5,353 nucleotides of DNA, taken from Prevotellaceae bacterium (GTDB taxonomy: Bacteria; Bacteroidota; Bacteroidia; Bacteroidales; UBA932). The stretch is taken from the NCBI GenBank assembly GCA_031259655.1, contig JAIRLF010000272.1, positions 1 to 5,353 of the forward strand, given 5' to 3'. Below the pieces are notes generated by a model. The model did no database searches and had not been told where the DNA came from. It saw nothing but the letters and a program-made list of their open reading frames with translations. The translations under genes were made by a program, and so were the position numbers. Shown piece by piece: positions 1-5,230 of the stretch (position 1 is the stretch's first letter; each line of letters begins with the position of its first letter).

Positions 1-25
1 ATGTAAACCAAAGCAATCACAAATA

Positions 26-2566
26 TCACTGTTCTGTTATTACAATCACTGTCCTTTTCTTTCCTTTGATACAGGCGCCGGAGGAGTAGTCGTATTCGAA
101 GACAAAGCCTTTGCCGTCAACGCCGCGGTATTTGACGTCGTAGGAAGGGTTTGTCGCCTGTTGGTACGCTTTTTCTCCGTTGAAGATTACTGCGCCGGCA
201 TGTTGCGAGGGCGTGCTTACTTTTACCGTATTCGCTGACACTGTGTTATCGGGATTGACGGAGGCGTCGTATTGCAGATTTCCGCCGAGTTCGAGACCGA
301 AGACGCTGTTGATGTTGATTGCTTCGGCATGCTTGCGGCAGACAGCGACCGTGTCCGGACGTCGCGGGATTTTGCCGTTCGGGATATGGACGTACGCCTT
401 GCCTGCTGCCGACAAAGTTCCGCACTCCGAGAATCGCGTGTAACTGTACGTGAATGTGCCGTGTGCGGGGAAATCGGGCGGATGAATCTCTCCGGTCTGT
501 TCGTCGTGGATTGCAGGGAATACGCCGGTCGTAGTCCATTGCACTGCGCTTGCATAGCCGAGACTGTCGAGGAAGCTCGTCAGATGCAGTTCTTTAATGG
601 ACGTCGGACAAAGCGTCACACGTATGTCTGTTGTTGTCGGTTTTACGTCTTTTGCTAAATTCAGTTGGACAGGATAGTACGCAAACTCTATATTCTTCCA
701 TACAGGTATGGCGTAGAATAACTCCGTAGCGAGGGAGTTTTTTACCCGTTTTATTGTATCCGACACGAATTTTATTTTGTTGCCGAACTCGCCTATCCAG
801 TTGTAAGTTACGTGAAGGATATTCTCGAAGCCCATAGTAACCGACGCGCCCGGACAGGCGTAATACGGTTCCGACAGGGGTTTAATCGTCAGTATATACA
901 CCCGCGCACTGTCGAAGTCGCCGTTGCAACCGAACTTATAGTCGAGGCTGTCGATACCGAAATGTCCGGAATTGGGAGTGTATACTAAGGTATCGACGAC
1001 GGTGTTGTATTCGACGGTTCCGAATTTCGGACCGTTGCCGGCAATGATGCCGAACTCGATAGCGGAGCATGAGCCGCGATTGTCGTTAGCGAGGACTTTT
1101 ATCGATATGGGCTTATCGACAGTCGTCAGCGCCGTATCGTTTACGGCGGCGAGCGATATGCTCTCGAATGCGCCGAGGTCGATATACTGTCCGTCAATAC
1201 GGGGATTGCCGTCGAGGTCGGTGGCGGTGGCGTTATAATTGCTGTATCCCTTGTCGATGGCGGGGCTACCGGGTTTTAAGCGATAATCGCCGTCGAATTT
1301 CGGACTGTTGGCGGCGGTGGCAAAGTCGGCGTTTACAAACTTCGGGTCGGCACTGGAAATGATGTCTGTGTTGTTGAGCGTTGTTGCGCCTCCTACCAGC
1401 GAGTAGGAGTAGATAGCGTCAAAACTGCTTACATTCGGATAATTGTTTCCGTACGAAGTGTTTCCGTAGATAATAGAGTTGAACACCTGCGTCGTGTTTT
1501 CATCCATAAAGTGTACTCCGCCATATTCGTTGCCGGCATAGTTGCCCGCCACCGTAACGTTGATCAGCCTTGGCGTACCCAAGACTCTGATGTAAAGACC
1601 TCCTCCGTCGTTATCCGTCGTATTGCCGGAAATCAACACGTTAGTCAGCGTAGACGAACTGCCGTTATAGATGTACATTCCGCCGCCGTATCCGTTGTCT
1701 GCATCGTTTATGTCCTTGATTGCCTTATTGCCGGTGATTTTTACGTTTGTCAGCGCCGGCGAACTGCTGCTGGCACATATACCGCCTCCGTCTCTTGCCA
1801 TATTGCCGGTGATGACGAGATTGGACAGCGCCGGCGAAGCGCTATTGTACAAGCTTATGCCGCCGCCGCCGTACCGGAAAATTTCTACGTTGTTTACATA
1901 TAGCTTGCCGGTTTCGTCGGCAGGAGCATCAGCCTGACCGCCGGTAATTGTAAACCCGTCGAGTACGGTAGCTTCGGTGAGCAGTCCGATTCCTGTAACT
2001 ACGTGGTAAACATTGTCGGTTTGTCCGATATCTCCGCTAAGGATGGATATCCCGTTTCTGCCTGTCATGCCGAAAGCGGGTAATGTCGTCGGACTGCCGG
2101 TAAGATTTTCGCTAAACCCTCCGTATATCTTTACTCCTTCTTTAAGTAAAAAAGTTTTGTCGCGGTCTTTTGTTCCATTTTGGATTTTTTCTGTCGGGAT
2201 GTATGTCCCTTCGGCAACAAATATAATATCGCCGGCGTTTGATTCATCGATGACATCTTGCAGATTGCCGCATGCATATTCCCATGATGTGGCATTGGCT
2301 GCAGTCGCCATTCCACCTTCTTTCACGTAACGTATCGTAGCCTGCGCATCGACAAATGTAAATAACCCCAATAATACGGATAATAAAAATGTTACCGCTA
2401 TTGAAGTTGTTCTTTTTGAGTTGGATTTGGCATGATTACCTTCATTGGTTACCGCAAAACGGGCGGAAACCGCACAAAGGGGGTTGACCCTCGTGAAATG
2501 TTCCGCATTTAACGTTATCTTATCATTATGAAATACGTTAGCCGATTTTTCTTTTGTTATTCGCAT
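26..2566 (-). CDS. Secreted/surface right-handed beta-helix protein with choice-of-anchor Q motif and cadherin-like domain
   Basis: 846 residues. Residues 1-52 form a long polar N-terminal extension, followed by a hydrophobic stretch (about 54-72) ending in VDAQA, a good signal peptidase I site near residue 76. Residues ~78-440 are a parallel beta-helix with recurring rungs of the type PALxNVxITGN (about 245-255, 270-280, 305-315, 332-342) and GGG turns. Residues ~428-470 carry the choice-of-anchor Q signature (GSPAIDKG, then DLDGNPRIDGQ and IDLGAFE). Residues ~475-565 resemble a cadherin/Big_9-like module (VLANDN, YTPNSGHFGIDSLDY). Residues 566-846 hold modules that each begin near a cysteine (YACPGAS, TLCPTS, VCRKHA) and that I cannot name. 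The family is cell-surface or secreted and probably adhesive or glycan-binding in Bacteroidota. No type IX secretion C-terminal domain is evident: the protein ends in KKRTVIVITEQ, so export beyond the periplasm is uncertain. The ATG at 2566 is the only in-frame ATG ahead of the signal peptide. GC content looks clearly higher than in the phage genes. Confidence 0.9.
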   Translation of the reverse strand: MRITKEKSANVFHNDKITLNAEHFTRVNPLCAVSARFAVTNEGNHAKSNSKRTTSIAVTFLLSVLLGLFTFVDAQATIRYVKEGGMATAANATSWEYACGNLQDVIDESNAGDIIFVAEGTYIPTEKIQNGTKDRDKTFLLKEGVKIYGGFSENLTGSPTTLPAFGMTGRNGISILSGDIGQTDNVYHVVTGIGLLTEATVLDGFTITGGQADAPADETGKLYVNNVEIFRYGGGGISLYNSASPALSNLVITGNMARDGGGICASSSSPALTNVKITGNKAIKDINDADNGYGGGMYIYNGSSSTLTNVLISGNTTDNDGGGLYIRVLGTPRLINVTVAGNYAGNEYGGVHFMDENTTQVFNSIIYGNTSYGNNYPNVSSFDAIYSYSLVGGATTLNNTDIISSADPKFVNADFATAANSPKFDGDYRLKPGSPAIDKGYSNYNATATDLDGNPRIDGQYIDLGAFESISLAAVNDTALTTVDKPISIKVLANDNRGSCSAIEFGIIAGNGPKFGTVEYNTVVDTLVYTPNSGHFGIDSLDYKFGCNGDFDSARVYILTIKPLSEPYYACPGASVTMGFENILHVTYNWIGEFGNKIKFVSDTIKRVKNSLATELFYAIPVWKNIEFAYYPVQLNLAKDVKPTTTDIRVTLCPTSIKELHLTSFLDSLGYASAVQWTTTGVFPAIHDEQTGEIHPPDFPAHGTFTYSYTRFSECGTLSAAGKAYVHIPNGKIPRRPDTVAVCRKHAEAININSVFGLELGGNLQYDASVNPDNTVSANTVKVSTPSQHAGAVIFNGEKAYQQATNPSYDVKYRGVDGKGFVFEYDYSSGACIKGKKRTVIVITEQ

Positions 2567-3158
2567 ATTTTTACCCTATTTTATTTTATTTTATATTTTC
2601 CTTTTCATATCTTGAAATCCATTTAACCGGTTTAACGGTAAAGCGCGTATGTATTATTATATATGTATGAGAGTTAATAAGAAAATCCATGCGATTAAAT
2701 AATAACTTATCGCATAGTGTCAGTCTCGAAGAATTGTCTAAAACAAATATTTCCGCATTTAGCGCATTGTTCTGTTTTTCGTATGTTCTGCTATATCCCA
2801 TAATAATAATAATACACACATATTTTGTCTCAGGTAAAGAAATTTTATCCGGATTGTAACTCGTCTTCCGACAGAGGGAGATTTAATGAAAAATATTAAT
2901 GTTTTTAACATTAAATACCATCCCGCTACGGTAATTCGTACTCGTTTTTCTGTTCAGATTCGATTTTTCTCTATCGTCTCCTCTGCTTTTCCTAACCTTG
3001 ATACAAGTGTGTTTTATGTTTTTATCCCTATTTTATTAACATATTCACGGCGCAAAGGAACAAAAAATAATTGAAACCGCAAAATTAATTAAAAACTAAA
3101 AACGAAAAGGACGATTTCTTCGCAAAGTTTTGACTGTATATGAAAGCCTTGCGGTCGA
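2567..3158. other. 592-bp AT-rich intergenic gap, adhesin/phage junction
   Basis: I see no convincing gene here. The three short open frames lack recognisable composition, have weak starts, or are antisense to better genes. Visible elements are an (ATA)n microsatellite at about 2800-2814, a hairpin at 2896-2914 (8-bp stem TTAATGTT/AACATTAA with a TTT loop), and a minus-strand promoter at 3053-3084 that would give the adhesin gene a leader of roughly 480 nt. The gap separates a minus-strand surface protein gene from plus-strand phage genes. In related phages the terminase, portal and N-terminal half of the minor head gene should lie here, so it probably contains a deletion or rearrangement boundary. 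Confidence 0.6.
3053..3084 (-). promoter_or_regulatory. Candidate Bacteroidota sigma-ABfr promoter toward the adhesin gene
   Basis: Read on the minus strand: TTTTG (3084-3080), a 19-bp spacer, then TTCCTTTG (3060-3053). This is one mismatch from the Bacteroidota -33/-7 consensus TTTG-N19..21-TAnnTTTG, with ideal spacing. It points left at the adhesin gene, whose start is about 480 bp away. I saw no better minus-strand match between 2567 and 3100. Transcription would start near 3046. Confidence 0.45.
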
Positions 3159-3935
3159 GTGCATTTGATTGCGTCGCGTTACAGTAATACTTGGAGATGC
3201 ACAGGCGTTTACCGTTCGTCGTATAAGAACGCCCTGCGATTAGCAATAACGGACGATTTGGAAAAACGATGGATTGCGAGACGGGATAACAAGCTGGATG
3301 AATGGAAACCGGAAAACGAAATAACGGAGCTGCCAAAAGAGTTAATCGACCGGATTAAGGAAAACGAAAACAGAATTGCAAAAGCAAACAAACTTCCATA
3401 CCGGATGATAGAGAACGCAAAATTATTACCTTTGCAACTTAATCAAATTAACATGCTGATGCAACAATTTAATGTGTATAAGGAATTTGGCAATGGTGGG
3501 AAAATCGAAATAATGGAAGGATATATCCCAAAAACCGACCATAAGGATTTACTTGCCATTTCGAAATATTTTGCAGAAAAGGGAGATAAGGTGCAAATCA
3601 CTACTGACGTTCATTTTAAGGACGAAAAATACAAAGAGGTCTTCGGCGGGTTAATCGGAACAAAATACGAGCGTAAGTGCCCCGATTTAATTATTAATGG
3701 AAAATATTATGAATACGAAAGTTTTATGAAGCCGTTTAAGAAGGAGAAAATAAGCAATATGCTTTCAAAGGGACTGAAACAATCTTCGTATGTTATCATA
3801 AACAACAATAAAGGGGCTAAAGACGAGTACATTGGGAGAAATATCCATAACAGGGTAATCAATGAGCATCAAAATATAGATGAAATTTGGCTTTATGAAA
3901 AGGGGAAGTTAAGGTTAATATACAAAAAGAAATAG
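3159..3935 (+). CDS. Truncated MuF-like phage minor head protein with C-terminal CdiA-CT-like nuclease toxin domain
   Basis: 258 residues from a GTG start. Residues 15-28 (TGVYRSSYKNALRLA region) match the segment of Mu F/SPP1 gp7-type minor head proteins of Bacteroidetes phages that normally continues into RTE..AYR and a Cys-rich WHPQCRC core. Here the sequence jumps to ITDDLEKRW and a charged linker (45-110), so most of the head domain is missing. Residues ~112-258 form a compact toxin-like domain: MEGYIPKTDHKDLLAISKYF, CPDLIINGKYYEYESF (P175-D176, E185, E187), GLKQSSYVIINN (K207, Q208), and a terminal WLYEKGKLRLIYKKK. This resembles the CdiA C-terminal tRNase/PD-(D/E)XK-like toxins known to be fused to phage MuF proteins; tRNA or other nucleic-acid cleavage is inference. 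The GTG start has no ribosome site and an in-frame TGA lies only 18 bp upstream (3141-3143), so this may be a pseudogene or a toxin fragment kept on its own. No immunity gene follows. Confidence is high for the toxin family, lower that the gene is expressed. Confidence 0.7.
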   Translation: MHLIASRYSNTWRCTGVYRSSYKNALRLAITDDLEKRWIARRDNKLDEWKPENEITELPKELIDRIKENENRIAKANKLPYRMIENAKLLPLQLNQINMLMQQFNVYKEFGNGGKIEIMEGYIPKTDHKDLLAISKYFAEKGDKVQITTDVHFKDEKYKEVFGGLIGTKYERKCPDLIINGKYYEYESFMKPFKKEKISNMLSKGLKQSSYVIINNNKGAKDEYIGRNIHNRVINEHQNIDEIWLYEKGKLRLIYKKK

Positions 3936-3952
3936 GGAGTCGAAACTCCCTA
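3922..3952 (-). terminator. Intrinsic terminator on the minus strand, inside the 3' end of the toxin gene
   Basis: TAGGGAGT (3933-3940) and ACTCCCTA (3945-3952) form a perfect 8-bp stem with a 4-nt loop, UUCG when read on the minus strand. On that strand the stem is followed directly by TTTCTTTTT, the complement of the codons for the terminal Lys-Lys-Lys. On the plus strand the toxin stop codon is the first three bases of the stem and no T-run follows, so the terminator works in the minus direction only. Confidence 0.6.
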
Positions 3953-3997
3953 CACCGGTGGCCGAGCCGTAGCACTGCCAATATCTTTCGATATCTG
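3922..3997 (-). ncRNA. Candidate ~75-nt small RNA antisense to the toxin gene 3' end
   Basis: A near-consensus promoter (4002-4030) and an intrinsic terminator (3922-3952) face the same way about 50 bp apart, with no reading frame between them. The predicted RNA starts near 3997 with a hairpin (3978-3998): an 8-bp stem CCA-AUAUC/GAUAU-UGG with one bulged base, capped by a C(GAAA)G GNRA tetraloop. A GC-rich middle follows with the self-complementary CACCGGTG (3953-3960), then the UUCG-capped terminator. The last ~14 nt are complementary to the end of the toxin mRNA. The two tetraloop hairpins argue for a selected RNA. I do not recognise the family; it is not a tRNA, since there is no acceptor stem and the T-arm geometry is wrong. 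Confidence 0.4.
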
Positions 3998-4001
3998 GAA
4001 G

Positions 4002-4030
4002 CAAAGGTACAACTATTTTTTTAATTGCAA
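4002..4030 (-). promoter_or_regulatory. Near-consensus Bacteroidota promoter for the candidate small RNA
   Basis: On the minus strand: TTG (4030-4028) preceded by a T-run, an 18-bp AT-rich spacer, then TACCTTTG (4009-4002), an exact match to the -7 consensus TAnnTTTG. The spacer is one base short of the usual 19-21. It points left into the 3' end of the toxin gene. Confidence 0.5.
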
Positions 4031-4037
4031 AAAAAAG

Positions 4038-4073
4038 AAAGAAAACTTCAATAATAATAATGAAGTTTTCTTT
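4038..4073. terminator. Bidirectional AT-rich terminator hairpin
   Basis: AAAGAAAACTTCA (4038-4050) and TGAAGTTTTCTTT (4061-4073) make a perfect 13-bp stem with a 10-nt loop ATAATAATAA. T-runs follow in both directions: a short one on the plus strand and a longer one on the minus strand (TTTCTTTTTTTTG). It would end plus-strand transcripts leaving the toxin gene and minus-strand transcripts arriving from the structured spacer to its right. It also insulates the small-RNA promoter that starts just beyond its minus-strand T-run. Confidence 0.65.
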
Positions 4074-4080
4074 TAACCGG

Positions 4081-4233
4081 TTGGCGATACCTCAAACAGG
4101 TAACCGCTGGCGACGGCACAAAGATGAACACAATTTCGCTATCTTGCAATAGCGTAAATTACCTATAAATTGAAAAAGATTAAAAACGGACAGCGTGGGA
4201 ATTTACTCGTTTACTTGTTTGAGGTATCGCCAA
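4081..4233. repeat. 23-bp inverted repeat flanking 107 bp
   Basis: TTGGCGATACCTCAAACA (4081-4098) is matched exactly by its reverse complement at 4216-4233. One G/T mismatch (4099/4215) is followed by four more paired bases (4100-4103 with 4211-4214), giving 22 of 23 positions; in RNA the mismatch is a G-U wobble. The 107-bp interior (4104-4210) holds a 6-bp hairpin (4137-4154, CGCTAT/ATAGCG) and, on the minus strand, a promoter-like TTG (4149-4147), N20, CATCTTTG (4126-4119). Size and design resemble Bacteroidales invertible promoters, but a stem-loop RNA or a pair of mobile-repeat copies fits equally well. I saw no invertase gene in the window. Confidence 0.75.
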
Positions 4234-4386
4234 TACCCGAATCACTAAAACGATACCCCACGCTTTAAACGGTATATTAATTTTTAGAATATACACGCAA
4301 AAACAGGGTTATCTTATTCTGTGATTCAAGAGATTTGGCGATTTCCAAACAAGAACAATAACGCTGCAATATGTCCGTTTTTCAAC
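4178..4386. repeat. ~200-bp imperfect palindrome (MITE-like or long hairpin)
   Basis: The left arm (4182-4259) and the reverse complement of the right arm (4306-4382) share ordered blocks: AAAAACGGACA at the outer ends (4182-4192 against 4372-4382, perfect), CAGCGT, then TTGTTTG, ATCGCCAA, GAATCAC and a final CCC. The centre near 4283 is a 7-bp hairpin GTATATT/AATATAC (4272-4294). The coinciding centres argue against chance. A 7-nt direct repeat TGAAAAA stands just outside both ends (4171-4177 and 4387-4393) and could be a target-site duplication, though it is A-rich. No transposase is encoded, so a non-autonomous element is the simplest reading. Confidence 0.55.
4192..4264. other. Alternative stem competing with the 23-bp inverted repeat
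   Basis: AGCGTGG (4192-4198) pairs with CCACGCT (4258-4264), and GGTATCG (4223-4229) pairs with CGATACC (4251-4257). The two 7-bp helices stack end to end, with a 24-nt bulge and a 21-nt apical loop. GGTATCG is also part of the 23-bp inverted repeat and can instead pair with CGATACC at 4085-4091. The two folds exclude each other, as in attenuators and switches. Whether any RNA is made here is unknown. Confidence 0.35.
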
Positions 4387-4398
4387 TGAAAAACGCCG

Positions 4399-4406
4399 CA
4401 AAATTA
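4399..4406 (-). promoter_or_regulatory. Possible minus-strand -7 element
   Basis: The complement of CAAAATTA reads TAATTTTG, an exact TAnnTTTG match pointing left into the structured spacer. The -33 position holds only a T-run ending in C. In such AT-rich DNA this could arise by chance. Confidence 0.2.
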
Positions 4407-4446
4407 TGTAAAATTTTTTATTGTTGAAAAAAAAATAATAACTTTT

Positions 4447-4479
4447 TTTGCATTGTATTACCATAATACACTACTTTTG
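4447..4479 (+). promoter_or_regulatory. Promoter of the scaffold/head gene cluster
   Basis: TTTG (4447-4450, preceded by a T-run), a 21-bp spacer, then TACTTTTG (4472-4479) match the Bacteroidota consensus in both boxes. Transcription would start near 4485, leaving a leader of about 20 nt before the ATG at 4507. With the terminator at 4038-4073, this makes the scaffold gene the first of its own transcription unit rather than a read-through product of the toxin gene. Confidence 0.65.
4454..4470. promoter_or_regulatory. 17-bp palindromic operator candidate between the promoter boxes
   Basis: TGTATTA-CCA-TAATACA is a perfect 7+3+7 palindrome lying wholly inside the 21-bp spacer between the -33 and -7 boxes. 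A dimeric repressor bound there would block RNA polymerase. No candidate regulator lies in the window. Confidence is for the palindrome and its placement; the role is inferred. Confidence 0.5.
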
Positions 4480-4506
4480 TGTTTAATTTGATTAAAAATT
4501 AAACGA

Positions 4507-5190
4507 ATGAAAGGAAAAATTTTAGCATTATTGCAATCGAAGTTTGCAAGCGTGAGAAAAGACGGGCTTAACCAGATAGCGAATGTACTTTCGTTTCAGG
4601 TTAATACCGAAGATGAGGCAAAAACGCTCGTAGATAAACTTACCGCCGAGCAAGTCACATCTTTTATTACCGATTGGCGCAAAGAGGCGGACGCGGAAAT
4701 TAGCAAGTCAAACAAAACCTACGAGGATGGCCTTAAAAAGAAGTACGACTTTGTAGAGAAAAAACCCGAACCGGGAAACCCCACGTTGCCGGAAGTCGGA
4801 AAGGAAATTGACGCGGCAGCCATTCAGAAGATTGTTACGGAATCTATTGCAGCGGCGACAAAGCCATTACTTGACCAAATCAACACGTTCAAGGCAGGCG
4901 AAACCGCAAAGACAAGGCTTCAGACATTGAACGAGAAACTTAAAGAGTGTAAAGACGAAACTTTCAAAACGAAGGTTTTGAAAGACTTTGCACGAATGAA
5001 GTTTGAAACGGACGATGAATTTACGGAATACTTGACAGATACGGAAAACGATGTGAAAACAGCCAATCAGAATGTAGCAGATTCGTCATTACGCACACAG
5101 TCCCGCCCATTGGCGGCTAATTCTTCCGGAGATGTGAAGGAAGCCACAGAAGCGGAACTTAAGGCTGTGATGGAAAGGTTACCGATTTAA
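4507..5190 (+). CDS. Probable phage capsid scaffold/assembly protein
   Basis: 227 residues, highly charged and predicted mostly helical, with no signal peptide or membrane segment. An N-terminal helical domain (1-85, MKGKILALLQSKFASVRKDG onward) is followed by a Pro/Gly linker (KPEPGNPTLPEVGKE, about 86-100), a central helical segment likely to form coiled coil (101-170), and a Ser/Asn-rich tail ending in ELKAVMERLPI. The layout and N-terminus resemble the protein that precedes the decoration and major capsid genes in Bacteroidetes Mu-like phages, where it is taken to be the scaffold; that role is inferred from position and composition, not from a catalytic motif. ATG 4507 follows an A/T-rich leader (AATTAAACGA), the usual Bacteroidota pattern. 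It has its own promoter and is 41 bp from the next gene. Confidence 0.6.
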   Translation: MKGKILALLQSKFASVRKDGLNQIANVLSFQVNTEDEAKTLVDKLTAEQVTSFITDWRKEADAEISKSNKTYEDGLKKKYDFVEKKPEPGNPTLPEVGKEIDAAAIQKIVTESIAAATKPLLDQINTFKAGETAKTRLQTLNEKLKECKDETFKTKVLKDFARMKFETDDEFTEYLTDTENDVKTANQNVADSSLRTQSRPLAANSSGDVKEATEAELKAVMERLPI

Positions 5191-5219
5191 TTATTAATCA
5201 AGATGTATTAATTATTAAT
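5187..5219 (+). repeat. Direct repeat TTAATTATTAAT around the scaffold stop codon
   Basis: The 12-mer occurs at 5187-5198, overlapping the TAA stop, and again at 5208-5219, a 21-bp period, in the 40-bp gap before the next start. It may only reflect AT-richness. No terminator is present, so the two genes are probably co-transcribed. Confidence 0.3.
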
Positions 5220-5230
5220 GTTTTAAAAAA

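Larger units (their letters stand above)
4038..4393 (-). ncRNA. Possible ~350-nt structured minus-strand RNA
   Basis: A minus-strand -7 element TAATTTTG (4406-4399) stands just right of the palindrome, and the strong minus-strand terminator 4073-4038 stands at the left. Between them a transcript would carry a 5' hairpin (4395-4376, CGTTTTTC/GAAAAACG with a 4-nt loop), all arms of the palindrome and inverted repeat, and no long reading frame. No good -33 box is present at the right spacing, so the promoter is weak evidence. I do not recognise an Rfam family. Confidence 0.2.

Noticed and set aside
2586..2819. Minus-strand frame of 77 codons from GTG (71 from the ATG at 2801)
   Set aside because: It begins in an ATA microsatellite giving a run of Ile, has no recognisable domain, and its composition follows the AT-rich background. 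It could be a leader peptide but nothing supports it.
2886..3074. Plus-strand frame of 62 codons
   Set aside because: The residue mix is not protein-like, there is no promoter or homology, and its first codons lie in a perfect hairpin. The minus-strand promoter overlaps its end.
3140..3187. Short ATG frame MKALRSSAFDCVALQ overlapping the toxin gene start
   Set aside because: It might be the frameshifted upstream part of the minor head gene, but I could not match its residues to that family.
3085..3391. Minus-strand frames over the start of the toxin gene
   Set aside because: These are antisense shadows of the toxin/linker coding sequence, with no motifs of their own.
3920..4000. tRNA-like look of the region near GGGAGTCGAAACTCCC
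   Set aside because: The T-loop would be one base too long, the stem pairs as an 8-bp/4-loop hairpin instead, and there is no acceptor stem or CCA.
4081..4352. CRISPR array
   Set aside because: There are only three repeat copies, in mixed orientations, unevenly spaced and divergent, and no cas gene.
4081..4386. Retron or diversity-generating retroelement RNA
   Set aside because: Flanking inverted repeats fit superficially, but no reverse transcriptase or template/variable repeat pair is present in the window.
4306..4390. Minus-strand short frame containing VEKRTYCSVIVLVWKSP and plus-strand 18-codon frame at 4371
   Set aside because: Both lie in the palindromic repeat and are best explained as chance translations of repeat DNA.
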